A stretch of DNA of 64,000 nt from Angiostrongylus vasorum. Lineage: Eukaryota; Nematoda; Chromadorea; Rhabditida; Metastrongylidae. Positions 54,255-64,000 of this stretch are shown in pieces; position 1 is the first letter of the stretch, and each line of letters starts with the position of its first letter. The notes under the pieces are model-generated. The model searched no databases. It saw nothing but the letters and a program-made list of their open reading frames with translations, and was not told the origin of the DNA. The position numbers and the translations under genes are program-made. The DNA lies in NCBI GenBank assembly GCA_018806985.1, contig JADANN010000180.1, forward strand, positions 38,868 through 102,867, given 5' to 3'.

Positions 54255-54540
54255 TTACACAAGGTTGTTACGAATCTTTGTTGTGACTGACGTTTAGGTG
54301 TCTTCGCCTTTTCCAGAGACACGATGATTTTGGTCAAATGTCTACAGCTGTTAGTTAACATTAGCCACAGCCTTCGTTCGATGTGTGTCTTCGTAGTCAT
54401 CGCACCGAGACCAATCGGATGATGTGGAGAACCGTGCGAGTGAAATAGTGTCACTCAGCCCTGCCCTTTTATACAGGACTGTGGCCAAGCTGAGCCAACT
54501 AGGCATTTCCCAGGGAAGACGACAGCCTTTGATCAATAGG
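54255..54540 (-). repeat. Penelope-like terminal-repeat fragment
   Basis: The GACGTTTAGGTGTCTTCGCC and TTTCCAGAGACACGATGATT blocks follow the terminal-repeat pattern. On the minus strand at 54285-54321 the hammerhead-like boxes are mutated (CTGGAAA; TAAAC), though a GTC triplet and partial stem I remain. Confidence 0.45.
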
Positions 54541-54691
54541 CGAGCAAAATTATTTTTTTTCCATGGTGACGACGTGTTCTGGCAACAGTTGGATTAATAT
54601 TAGTTAGCATATAGTTGAGCAATAACGTCGAAATGGCGAGAGCACTAAAACGCTAGCCGTAGTAATGATTTATAATAATACCGTAAAAAAA

Positions 54692-54975
54692 GGGTGCGTG
54701 TGGCACAGTGGTTGGAGGCGCCACTGCGACACGCACGTGGATTCGATTCCCGCGCTCATGACCCGCCAAGCCCTCCATCTCTCCGGGTTCGGGAAATTGG
54801 TACCAGATTTGTCTGGGAGGATAGTAGCACTGGCTCGATACATTGCTAGGCCACCACGAGTCATTGTAAAGGCCAGATATGCATTCAACCACCTCCAACG
54901 ATACTTAATAAAGTCGAATGCATGGCGCGTCCCTCAGGGGATTGATCAATGCCGAGAGGTTCATTTTATCTTTTA
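54692..54975 (+). mobile_element. SINE-A copy with best-kept Pol III boxes
   Basis: The A-box-like segment GTGGCACAGTGG is near 54700-54711. The B box GGATTCGATTCCC at 54739-54751 is nearly canonical. Body and tail are complete to GCCGAGAGGTTCATTTTATC. Confidence 0.88.
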
Positions 54976-56224
54976 ATAACACTGTGGCAAACATATCAAT
55001 AAAAAGACATGGAAACTTATGTACTCCTTACAGACAACGACTCTAGAAGTAGTGAACAGCAGGATGAGGACGAAAAATATGTTTCCAGTGATAAAGAGAC
55101 AACGAGTGAGTGATGACGCTTGGTATTGGCATCCAGAAGTTTGCCGTCGTTTCCGTGCAGAAATAGAACCGTTGCGATAAGTGTTATCGGAAGATGGCAA
55201 TGAAACGCACCCAATATAGAAAGTACCTTTGCTCAGATTGTTCTAATAGAGCTCATTAAGAATGTAATTTATTTGCGCTAAATAAAATTCGTATTTGAAG
55301 ACTTTATATTTTAGACTTAGAAAATTTTTTATATTTTAGCACTGAAGAGGATATTGGACATGATTGTAGCTAAAAACATGATTCTAGCTAAGGGTTATAA
55401 GTCATACGCAAAAAATGATTATATGCAAGAAATGAAAAAATCTATGCACGAAGGATAAACTGTCAATTGGTGTTGAATGCAGAGGTTCTTGACTCTAGAA
55501 AAAATATTTTTGAGCAAAGATTTACAACCTCAGCGAAATGTCAGAAGGAAATGGTCTAAGAATACTCATTTTTTTGAAGAGGTATTGCACACACTAATGA
55601 ATGGGCACTCTCTGTACACATATTCCTTCTATATACTACGAATACCTCTTTGTAGCTTTCCTGCAGAAGTCATACATTTCTAAAGTATTTTTAATTTGAC
55701 AAAGTTGTAAGAAAAAGTTGCGTTCTTGAGTTAGTTTTTTTGCAACAGTGGTGATAAGCATGTGTAAAAAGGATTTTAAGTGAGTTCTTTTCCCAAGGAT
55801 GTTCACCCATCGATAACTCAGCGCTTTGAGGACCCATGAGCCTTCGGGATACTACGATTGCGTTTTTGGAAGTCTCGAGAACGATTTGCCACATTTCGTG
55901 GGATTGAGGTGATCCCAAGCTCCAATTGTTGGTGTTTAAGCACAATAGACATGCTAATGCGGGTCTTAGAATCCAAGCAAACAAACCACGTCCGAAAACT
56001 AGGTTTTTCGCAGTATATTAACCGTTGAGAATACCTTTCCTTGTCCTTAGCTCGGCAAGAATTCTGTGATCGGCATGCTATTGGTCGACCACAAGAAATT
56101 TGGTAGAAAGAGTTCCGTGCAACAATAGCGACCAACAGAAAATAGTTCTCATTGAATGGTACATGCATATTCGTAATGCTTTCACCTACAGTCCATGCTG
56201 AAATCAAAGTGTGTGGTTAAGAAA
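54976..56224. other. No recognised feature (1.2 kb)
   Basis: A 129-codon minus-strand frame (55818-56207) and a partly overlapping one (55691-55984) show no domain. The right edge adjoins a mariner relic, so part of this could be mariner-flanking junk. Confidence 0.4.
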
Positions 56225-56565
56225 ATGTTACTGATGTGAAGCGAGGTGATCTGTTGGACCTCTTGGACGTCCTACACCGATGAAATGAAAGCTTTGGTGG
56301 AAGCAAATGTACGCGACTGTTCAAGAACTTGTGGAGAAGCTCGATGAGCATTTTAACCGTTTCTGAACATGTAAAAAGAAACTAGGAAATCGAAGAAACT
56401 TAGGAAGTTGATGAAGCACAATCCGAACTAAAATGTAAAAACCACAGTTTTGAAGTGTCGTCACCTGTAGGAAGGAACCAACTCTTCTCGAAGATAACGC
56501 GCGACCACTAGACGCGCGACGTACACCGCAAGTTAGGTTGGACGAATTGAACTGCTAAACTCTGC
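56225..56565 (+). mobile_element. Mariner-type transposase relic
   Basis: Reading with frameshifts on the plus strand gives GRPTPMK, KALVEANVRDCSRTCGE (helix-turn-helix region), KKLRKLMKHNPN, and then LLEDNARPLDARRTPQ, which matches the DNARP catalytic-Asp segment of mariner transposases. The catalytic middle between these parts is deleted and several frames are broken. Terminal inverted repeats were not identified. Confidence 0.7.
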
Positions 56566-56725
56566 CTCATCTACCTCTAGGGTCGAGAAAATGGTACCAC
56601 ACTGGTTTGGGACAAGTTCACTCTCTCTAAACCACGTGGAAATGCCATAAGAGGGATGTGGGTGCGAGGAAATGAGTTGAATGCAAGACGTGCTTGGATA
56701 AGTACAGTAGATGTAAATAAAGGCT
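56566..56725 (+). repeat. SINE-B fragment
   Basis: Central domain (CCTCTAGGGTCGAG, AATGGTACCACACTGG) joined directly to the tail (GATGTGGGTGCGAGGAAATG, GACGTGCTTGGATAAG). The part between is deleted. Confidence 0.55.
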
Positions 56726-56964
56726 GTGTGAAAAAATTACGTCTGTTCTGTGCTGAGACCTAAACAGGTTTATGGAAAAGATTTTACTCTATCTAATTCA
56801 AGGGATATATAGGTTTTCTGCAGTGTACTGTCAAATATAAAACAAATTTACTATCACAGGTCTCAGAAATTCCTGACAAAATCCAGTTTTTTTTCAATCT
56901 TCAACTGAAAAGCCGCAATTATAAGTACCAACGACGCATTAGTCCTTGAAATATGAGCTTTACT

Positions 56965-57280
56965 TACTTGGATACATGGATGGCCAGTTCTCAATGGTCG
57001 TGCGAGCGGCAATACAATCTCCATTTTTTTGAAGCTTTGCTGATTTAGCCACTGTGTTTCGCTGGAGCCCCGAGGTGTGCCTGGCCAAGATCTGCCTCAA
57101 GTCGTCACCAGTACAGACAGTAGCCACCTTTGTGGATTAGAGGGAGATTTGTCACCATGCGACTAGTTTGATAACAGGACGGTGACGGATCCTAGTATTG
57201 GTTGATTCGCCCGTATCGGAATCGAACTAGAAGCATTGATGATGGACATTCCTATCATTGTGCTATCAGCCCACTAAAAC
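56965..57280 (-). mobile_element. SINE-C copy with tRNA-like head
   Basis: On the minus strand, starting near 57280, the A-box-like GTGGGCTGATAGCACAATG is followed by a B box AGTTCGATTCCG. The SINE-C body comes next (ACTAGGATCCGTCACC, ACTAGTCGCATGGTGAC, GGCCAGGCACACCTCGGG). This copy shows that SINE-C is tRNA-derived. Confidence 0.7.
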
Positions 57281-57564
57281 TCTAAATAATTTTTGACAAA
57301 TCAGTCAATTCCATTATGCTTGCAATGATTGACCGATAAAAAAATCGCTAAAGCTTTTTTGCGAAAAAATTAGGTGAAAAGTCAATAAGCCAATTTGGTA
57401 AGTTTAAAGCTCAATCTTTACACTGCGCTTTTGATAATTTTGAAAAAGCCTTTTTTGTTAATCAAAAAATTGGCATAATGACCCAAGTTTTAAAAGTTTT
57501 GAGTGAAAAACTATTGTAATTCGTCTGATTTGGAAAAAGACTACTTCGAAATTTGAATCATTAC
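57281..57564. other. No recognised feature
   Basis: AT-rich; nothing identified. Confidence 0.5.
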
Positions 57565-57840
57565 GGAGTGGAGGAGGTGGTGCAGTGGTGCTGTCGACCA
57601 GGAAACAAAGGTGCTAGTTCGACCCCTTTTCCGACGTACCCCTCCATTTCACGTGGGAACGTCTTAGCCTGGCTATATAGAAGATTGCCAGGAGAATCAA
57701 TTCGATCAACATGCTACGGCGAGCTGATCGAAGGTTGTTGTGGACGATGAATGCAAGGAATACGAGTCGAATATAAGAAGTACTGGAATCAGTACAATAG
57801 ATGCGATAACGGATCACGTAAGAAAAAATAATTAGAGGGC
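57565..57840 (+). mobile_element. SINE-B copy lacking the central domain
   Basis: Head GAGGAGGTGGTGCAGTGGTG and B-box-like AGTTCGACCCC run directly into CTTAGCCTGGCTATATAG, CAACATGCTACGGC and GTACTGGAATCAGTACAATAG. The shared central domain is absent. Confidence 0.65.
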
Positions 57841-57867
57841 GCAGGAAGCGCAAGAGTTAGATAAAAG

Positions 57868-58145
57868 GACAAAGGGTAAAGCTATCGGCGGTGGTCGACC
57901 CCTGAGGGATGCGCCATGCATTCGACTCCATTAAGGATCGATAGAGATGGCTGAATGCATATCCGGCCTATAAAATCACTAGCGGTGGCCTACTGATGCA
58001 TCAAGTCAGTGTGCTATCCTCCCAGTCAAGTCTGACACCAATTTGCTCAATTCGAAGGGATGGAGGACTCGGTGAGTCTAGGGCGCGTGATCGATCTCAT
58101 GTGTATTGCAATGCGCCTCTAACCACTGCGCTACATGCGCCCCTT
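57868..58145 (-). mobile_element. SINE-A copy
   Basis: Minus orientation; the tail with AAAGGACAAAGGGTAAAGC units, body and head (GGCGCATGTAGCGCAGTGG on the minus strand) are present. Confidence 0.8.
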
Positions 58146-58189
58146 AGAGCTTAGATATGGGATGCAATAACATATGGTTCCTGTTCAAC

Positions 58190-58505
58190 CACGCATCATG
58201 CCAACACCAAACGCACGGTTAATCCGAATTTTGCAAAATTGTACCAGAATTGTCTAGAAAAACTCCACCGATTCGCAAAGGTCGATGACTAGTTCTTTGT
58301 TAAGGCGTTGAGAGCACAGTACATTTAATAGACTTTTCACAAAATTTCACTAAGAAATCACCGAAGGTTCAACGACATTCATGAAGAAGACGAAAGTCTC
58401 AAGTAGCACTGGACGGAAAAACGAAAAAATTGAGAACCTTCATGGATGACGGGTATGCATTGAAGTGTTAGGATCAGAACAATATGTTGGAACACATAAA
58501 TGAAT
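58190..58505 (+). repeat. SINE-B copy, old
   Basis: GCAAAATTGTACCAGAATTG (central domain) precedes CAACGACATTCATGAAG, ACCTTCATGGATGACGGG and GAAGTGTTAGGATC in SINE-B order. Confidence 0.55.
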
Positions 58506-58539
58506 AGATGACAAATAAATTAATACGAACAAAACGATT

Positions 58540-58860
58540 TCAACGATGCTGAGATATTTGCAAAACTCCGGGCCGCAGGTGTCTGCGGTGGGGAACGAAC
58601 GCGCTATTGTCCTTTCGGGGGAGTAGCGCGTTCACCACCACACCATGCGGGTCCTTCGATAAAAAACTAGCTGCGAGACAGGCGAAACAAAGGACCCGCA
58701 TGGTGTGGTGGTGAACGCTACTCCCCGGAAAGGACAATAGCGCGTTCGTTCCCCACCGTAGACACCTGCGGCCCGGAGTTTACAATATCTCAGCATCGTT
58801 GTAGTTATATTTCGCATTGTACCATGCCATTAAAAATAGTAGGCAGTAAATAAAAAAGGG
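58540..58860. mobile_element. FB foldback element, youngest-looking arms
   Basis: The arms 58546-58660 and 58690-58810 are near-perfect inverted copies over about 110 bases, each with the TGGTGTGGTGG and GTTCGTTCCCC boxes. The short spacer is GATAAAAAACTAGCTGCGAG. The right end retains TAGGCAGTAAATAAAAAAG; the left end is truncated. Confidence 0.8.
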
Positions 58861-59370
58861 TAAACAAAACGATTTCAGTTAGAACAATTTACCTTGACAT
58901 CTCCCTGATGTCACTTAGATCCCTAGTCGATCGATATTCGTATTTATTATAAGGAAATTTAGAAAAGTAAATCAAAGGAAGTGGGATAAGAACGCCGAAC
59001 AGACATGAATCAGAGTCGGAGAGGGATCACTGCACTTCTTGCGGACACGAGGTCATTCGTAAGCGGATCGAACCGCCCTTGAAATTATGGCGTGGAAGAG
59101 GATGAAGAAATTGGTTTTTTTTTCAAGATAAAGTGAAGAGCGTTTTGTTTTGTACAGATTTGTCAAAGTCGAATTGACCAAAAGTCTAAATAAAGACGTA
59201 AACTAAAAGAAGAAGCAGTAAAATAAACGGATAGAAAACAATGGAGAATAAAGGAAACTTGGAAAAAGAATATTTTAGGACTAAGAATTAAGTGATTTTG
59301 GTATGGAAAAAACGAAATTGGAAACGTTGCTCTAACCAACATAGAAAAAGAATATTTATGGTTAAATAAA
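58861..59370. other. No recognised feature
   Basis: No exon or repeat family identified. Confidence 0.45.
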
Positions 59371-59645
59371 AAAAGCTCTCGGCGTTGATCAATCCCTGAA
59401 GGAAGCGCTATGCATTCAACTACATTAAGCATCGTTTGGAGGTGATTGAATTCATATTTGGCCTTTATAATGGCTCGCGGTGGTGCACCTATGTATCGAG
59501 CCAGTGCTGCTATCCTTCTAGACAGGTCTGGTAACAATTTGCCGATCCCGGAGGGATGGAACGCTTGGTGGGCCATGTGCGTGGAGATCGATTCCACGTG
59601 TGCATTGCAGAACGCCTCCGACCACTGTGCCACACGTGCCTTTGT
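59371..59645 (-). mobile_element. SINE-A copy, near full length
   Basis: Complete head, central domain and body. The flanks TTATGGTTAAATAA and TTGTGGTTGAATAG may be a slightly decayed target duplication. The tail lacks the TTTATCC units. Confidence 0.82.
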
Positions 59646-59772
59646 GGTTGAATAGTTTGTAACATTATTTGAATTGTTCTTTGTTTCAATCTGTATGATT
59701 TCACACGCAGCCTCATTGAACCAACAAAACTTTATTTAGGTTCACTCACTGAATTTTTGGTATAACATTCAG

Positions 59773-59994
59773 GTAGAATTGGCGGTGTGCTTATTACAAG
59801 CAACATTGCTCATGTCTTTTGAGATGCTAGGATCATTGTTGAAACATCGACCAATAACTTGGTCTAATCCGGACACTGAGCCCTTGCGTCGATTACGAAT
59901 TCTGCGCTCTAAAGAACAATTATTTAACAAGTCGATCCGTCGTGAATTGATTTCAGCTCGTAATGTGCAAAAAGGGCAGCCGCAATCAACCTGA
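59773..59994 (+). CDS. Putative terminal exon of an unknown gene
   Basis: A TATAACATTCAG acceptor precedes an open frame of 73 codons ending in TGA at 59992-59994. The peptide begins with a hydrophobic stretch (VELAVCLLQATLLMSFEML) and continues with a basic, Arg-rich part (PLRRLRILRSKEQLFNKSIR). A GCAATAAA polyadenylation-like signal follows at about 60031-60038. Codon use looks coding rather than repeat-derived. No family is recognised, and upstream exons were not found in the window. Confidence 0.45.
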   Translation, partial: VELAVCLLQATLLMSFEMLGSLLKHRPITWSNPDTEPLRRLRILRSKEQLFNKSIRRELISARNVQKGQPQST

Positions 59995-60419
59995 GACCTA
60001 CACATCGCAGATAGATATGAATTTTGTCAAATGCAATAAAAAGAACTCTCTCTTGCTTGAAAAATAATTGAAACTCTGCAAAGCGTTCCGTGTAGTTCAG
60101 AAGTTCTCTTGTTTCACCCTGATAAAATGGTGATTTTCTGGCGACCATCTATTTGGCTACTTTCTGAATCTGTCTTGAAATTCGTATTCCGAAAATTTCT
60201 CAAGAAAAAAAGCCTATTTTTTCCGGAAAAAATTTTGGAAAAAACAATTTTCAAAGCAACTGGACTAGCGGTGTTTCGCCGACGAAAGCAAATCTAAAAA
60301 TGCGTCGCTGATGTTTATGGCTTCCAAGATTTCGTTTAAAATTTTGAAAATCCAAGTTTCCTTCTCGTTTTTTTTTCGAAGCTTTTCATATTACTAACAA
60401 GGATTTAGTAAGGATTGAA
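59995..60419. other. No recognised feature
   Basis: The left part may be the 3' UTR of the exon ending at 59994. Nothing else was identified. Confidence 0.4.
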
Positions 60420-61084
60420 TAGAGATGTGCTGGCTGTGCAGAACATCCACGACTGGTTGTGTCCTATCAGGATCGAAAGCCTTCTTTAAATCAAGCAACT
60501 GAGACAGAGCGGTTTTATATACTCTCACGACATTTCAGTGAGTCTCATTATTATGTGAATGTGTTCTATATTACTGAATCTTTTTTAAAAACCCTGCTGG
60601 TTCACATGGCTGCTCCTCATCCAGTTTTCTGTCAATCATTTTTATAACGATTCGAGTGAAGAGTTATAGAAGACAGAAAGCAGGGGACATTATTGGAACA
60701 CAGTTGCCGATAGCGTGGCGATCTCCTCTTTTGCACAACATGGTCTTGCTGCTCTTCCATTGTAGAGGAGCCTTGAAGTCTTTCAGGTAACGTGTGAAGG
60801 CAGCGCTAGCGTGTTAATGAGAACTGCCAGAGGGTTCTTCAGGTGTTCAGGTTTCCTGTTCAGACCAGCTGTTGTTCGACTTTTCACCGACGAAACCGCA
60901 TATCAGATTTGCAAAGGAAGAATTATTGGGACGATATGTCTATCCTTTATTTCGTACGATAGCGCAAGGATGTGGTTACTGGGGAGATCCGTGCAGTAAT
61001 CGTGGAGGATTTTCTCTGTTGCCTTTCTGAATGTTGTAACTGTTCCGCTTGAACGTGTTTTTGTTGATTTCTCGACCCAGGTGG
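60420..61084 (-). mobile_element. RTE-type LINE fragment (linker and RT fingers only)
   Basis: On the minus strand the fragment starts near 61060 with GTVTTFRKATEKI, the linker found before RT. It then covers the fingers with heavy frame damage and stops in early palm near 60420. It repeats the region also present at 61500-62100, so this is a second copy, not the same element. Confidence 0.75.
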
Positions 61085-62960
61085 ACACAACTGGAGCATT
61101 CGGAGATATCGTTTCGTTGAGCGTGAATGGGGCACATGAAACCAATCCGTTCTTCATGAACATCGTTCTTATGAGGTTTAGTCGAAAGCCAATCTCTCCA
61201 CAGGCTTCATCAAAGTCGGCAAGCATACGTTCCGCCTGGCTAATGTTCGGTGTTATAAGGACGATATCATCAGCAAAGCGAAGTTTATGTAACTGCCGAC
61301 CATCGATTTTCACTTCCATATTATTCCGCATGTTCGCATGACGATCTGGAGGGTGGCGGTAAATAATTTTGGCGAGATGGTACCGCCTCGCCTTACCCCT
61401 GTTTTGACGTCGATGTTAATATCGTTGTACAATGGTGATATCTTGGTAGTGAAATCTTTTATACAACTTACGAAGAATCTTTATGTACTGAGTAGGGACT
61501 CGTTGACTATCAAGGGCTTCCATGACTGCTTCTATCTCATTTTGAGTCAAGGGCCTTCTGTAAATCAATGAATGTGAGACAGAGCTGTCTTTTGTACTCT
61601 CGCAATACTTCATTGAGCCTTGCTATGGTGTGGATGTGTTCCATCGTACTAAATCCTTTTCGAAAACCTGCTTGCTCACATGGCTGTCCTTCGTCCAGTG
61701 TTCTGTCAATCCTGTTTAGGGATGACTCGAGTGAAAAGTTTGTAGGCGACAGACAGCAGGCAGATTGGGCGATAGTTGCCGATATCGTGTAGGTCACTCT
61801 TCCTGAACAATAACACGGTCTTGCTGGTCTTCCACTGAGTAGGGACTTTGCATTCAGACAGGTAACATGTGAAGAGCTGAGCCAGTGTATTTACGAGGAC
61901 TGGCGGAAGGTTTCTCAGGTGTTCTGATCTTATCCTGTCCTGACTTGGTGCTGTTCGATTTTTCACCGACGAATGGCATGTCGGATTTCGGAAAAGGAGA
62001 ACCGGTGGTAAAACATATTCATCCTCCTTTATTTCATATGATGGAAGGTGGACCGTAGCTATAGAAGAAATCTGAGTAGTATTCGTGAATGATTTTCTCC
62101 ATTGCCTTTCTGGACGCTGTTACTCTTCCGTTTGGGGGTCGGAGTGCAGTCATCTTGTTCTTGCAATTGGGGAAGCTTCGATGGGCCTTGCAAGTGCTTT
62201 GTCAGCACCTGCATTTTCGACAGTAACTGTTGCTCTTCTCTCTTTAAGATCTCTTTTTTATCGCCTGTCTGCATTGTTTTGCAAGTTCGTGAGCGAGTTA
62301 GCAATGCTCCGTAGCACGATACAATTCCAAGGTGACGTATTGCCTTGAGTGTTTCCGGAGGCTGACGTCTCTTGGTGACCCTCAAACTCTTGTTCTTCAT
62401 AACGCTAACGCGAAAATGTTAAACCAGCCGATCGTACTTCTCATCGATGTTATCGACAACGGCACCATCACATCAGCCGACGAATGAACTAAATAAATCC
62501 TGGTTTAGGGTAGTTTTGGGTCATCGTTTTTTAATTTTTGCGACTTTTTTCTCTGTTCTGTGATTTCTATTTCGATATGGTGCGATCCACTGGAGGACTC
62601 CTGCGTTCAGCATTAAGAGCGGTGTATACGGAATTTGGAATTGGGAGTTGCCATAACATTAGAGCTCATCATGTTAAACTCAGACTGTCGCTTCCTTTGT
62701 TAGTTCCATACTAAACCGTTGGTTGCAATATGATGAATGTTCTACGGATATTCTCGAGGGAATAGATAACGTTAAAGTCGCTAATGAGGGCCCTAGAACC
62801 AGTGCGCTCTTTTCTGTAAGAATTCTTCAAATTAACTGCGACTCACGAAGGAGTCTTCGACTTCGTCTTCGTCATGTAGCTTGATGTGGCTTGATATCGG
62901 CGCGTAAACGACGAAAATTATCAGGAGCGGGCAAGCGTCTAATTAGGGTTATCAATTATT
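61085..62960 (-). mobile_element. RTE-type LINE, endonuclease end through RT palm
   Basis: Minus-strand parts are a scrap of endonuclease at about 62960-62870 (FVVYAPI), linker at 62450-62059 (VTKRRQPPETLKAIRH), and RT fingers at 61966-61706 (NRTAPSQDRIRSEHLRNLPP). Next come YRPICLLSVAYKLFTRVI, and then the palm with FADD at 61266-61277. It ends at a YLG-like VSTWVEKSTKT near 61085, where the second fragment begins. Much of the endonuclease (62520-62870) is deleted or unrecognisable. Confidence 0.85.
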
Positions 62961-63585
62961 TCAATGAATAGATGATCATGTTCCAAACTTAAGTGACCAT
63001 GGTCTGCACGTATAGAATGTCACCTCAATCCATTAAAATTTAGGCACCCTAAAATGGCCCTGAAAATTTAGAGCCTCGTAGTAATTCAACTTAACGCTAC
63101 CGTACTGGCGGCTCTTCCGGTATCGAGAATGGAGCCCGCTAATTTTGCTACATTAATATTCGATCTCCACGCACAGCTTGCTCAACTCTGATCGCTGAAG
63201 CTGGGTTACTTAGAGGTGGCTTGAAGTTCTCTAACAGAGTGGTGGACAGGAGAGATTATTTGTTGGAGGCGACGCCTAACGGTCTCCAATGTGCTTCCTT
63301 AAAGGATTATTGCAGGCGTTTGGCCAAACTGGCTCATAGAACGCAGTCCGCTTAAACGAGAAGGGACCCACGAACACCTGCACGAATACGTCCACGTAAA
63401 CAAGGATAGTACATGCAAAACCCGCGCAGCAGAAACAGGAAGTTTTCCATTACATCCACCAACGTACGAAACAACAAAGCACAAGATCACTGTTGGTCTC
63501 AAATTAGCTCAATATTGGACACTTAGAAAAGGGCCACGTAGCATCGCAGCAAAAAGCCAGAGATTCTTCTGTGAGAGAGATCCCG
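62961..63585. other. No recognised feature
   Basis: Two non-overlapping short frames on the minus strand (63299-63502; 63504-63737) lack domains. The second runs through the tRNA-like repeat and is artefactual. Confidence 0.45.
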
Positions 63586-63637
63586 TAGAATGCTCGCCTG
63601 CCAGCGGGCGACCCGGCATCGATTCCCGGCCAATGCA
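63586..63637 (+). pseudogene. tRNA-Gly(GCC) pseudogene, 5' truncated
   Basis: From TAGAATGCTCGCCTGCC through the T arm (CATCGATTCCCGG) to the acceptor 3' strand CCAATGCA this is a tRNA-Gly. The D-arm and 5' acceptor strand are replaced, one base is lost after the anticodon (CTGCCAGCGGG), and GTTC is CATC. Confidence 0.75.
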
Positions 63638-63644
63638 GGGTTTT

Positions 63645-63802
63645 GGATATCGCGTTATACCGTCCGCCTACTTGATCATTCATTAGCAAGCGATCAAGGT
63701 GGTTGATTCCCACACAACAAGCTGGATATCGCGTCATGCTGTTTACCTATTTGGTCATTCGTTAGCTCGAGATCCAATGAGGTTGTTGATCCATCATAAC
63801 AA
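63645..63802 (+). repeat. 78-80-bp tandem repeat units, two copies
   Basis: Units start at 63645 and 63723 with GGATATCGCGT(T/C)AT and run through GGTCATTCGTTAGC-type words to ACAACAAGC. They continue after the tRNA-like sequence at 63882 and 63960, the last cut by the window end. Confidence 0.8.
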
Positions 63803-63874
63803 GCATTGGTGGTTCAGTGGTGAGAGTGCTCGCCTGCCACGCGGCGACCGGGGTTCGATTCCAGGTAAATCGCA
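63803..63874 (+). pseudogene. tRNA-Gly(GCC)-like sequence embedded in the tandem repeat
   Basis: GCATTGGTGGTTCAGTGGTG matches the tRNA-Gly acceptor, D arm and A box. The anticodon loop CTGCCAC carries GCC, and GGGGTTCGATTCC supplies the B box. The 3' acceptor strand is disrupted (CCAGGTAAATCGCA instead of CCAATGC) and the T stem is imperfect. It is thus a tRNA-derived module, probably not a working gene, though still a possible Pol III start. Confidence 0.7.
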
Positions 63875-63881
63875 GCGACTT

Positions 63882-64000
63882 GGTTATCGCGTCATACTGT
63901 TCACCGATTCGGTCATTCGCTACCTACCGATCGAGGTTGCTGAGTCCGCACAACAAGCTGGATATCGCGTCATACTGTTTATCTATCCGGTCATTTGTTA
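63882..64000 (+). repeat. 78-bp tandem repeat units, continuing past window end
   Basis: A third unit (63882) and the start of a fourth (63960), 78 bases apart as in the first pair. Confidence 0.75.

Noticed and set aside
55818..56207. 129-codon minus-strand frame beside the mariner relic
   Set aside because: I tried to match it to the rest of a mariner transposase on either strand and could not. No domain or splice sites are visible.
63803..63874. Functional tRNA-Gly gene
   Set aside because: D arm, anticodon loop and B box are good, but the 3' acceptor strand does not pair and the T stem is broken. It is better called a tRNA-derived repeat module.
1..64000. CRISPR array, bacterial operon or spliced-leader RNA cluster
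   Set aside because: No evenly spaced short repeats with unique spacers and no ribosome-binding-site operon layout were found. I did not find a recognisable nematode SL1 or SL2 leader, although a by-eye search of both strands is not exhaustive.

Overview
The window looks like repeat-packed DNA from a nematode, most likely a clade V strongylid (hookworm-like). Three things point there: two hsp-16-type small heat-shock genes with nematode-style introns, RTE-type LINEs and Penelope-like elements typical of such genomes, and very low gene density. The species assignment is inference. There is no bacterial or viral gene organisation, and no CRISPR array was seen.

Only two genes can be rebuilt completely, and both are on the minus strand. 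The first (6791-12271) and second (35677-38944) small heat-shock genes each have three exons. Their middle exons are the same length (143 nt) and their intron phases are the same (0, then 2), so they are ancient paralogs. Their introns have been enlarged by transposons: intron 1 of the first gene (about 5 kb) holds an RTE retrotransposon that is itself split by a Penelope-like element and a SINE. Two further isolated exons of unknown genes are plausible (1273-1480 minus; 59773-59994 plus).

Most of the rest is mobile DNA. (1) RTE LINEs: one family at 8515-11800 (-), 21540-23325 (+), 49866-53285 (+) and 60420-62960 (-), and a second at 23693-25735 (-) and 27480-28345 (-). All are broken. (2) Penelope-like elements: a GIY-YIG endonuclease remnant with long inverted terminal repeats (9423-10789), a reverse-transcriptase remnant (20470-21415), and several solo terminal-repeat fragments that carry a hammerhead-ribozyme-like core. 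(3) Three tRNA-derived SINE families, here called SINE-A, SINE-B and SINE-C. A and B share a central domain but have different tails. (4) A foldback family (FB) whose inverted arms each look tRNA-like. (5) A mariner relic (56225-56565). (6) A composite of tRNA-Gly pseudogenes and 78-bp tandem units at the right end.

The main candidates for something under-described are the hammerhead-like motifs in the Penelope terminal repeats, the tRNA-like foldback family, the central domain shared by two SINE families, and the tRNA-Gly satellite-like composite. Coordinates of old repeat copies are approximate to about 10-20 bases. Family names SINE-A/B/C and FB are local to this annotation.
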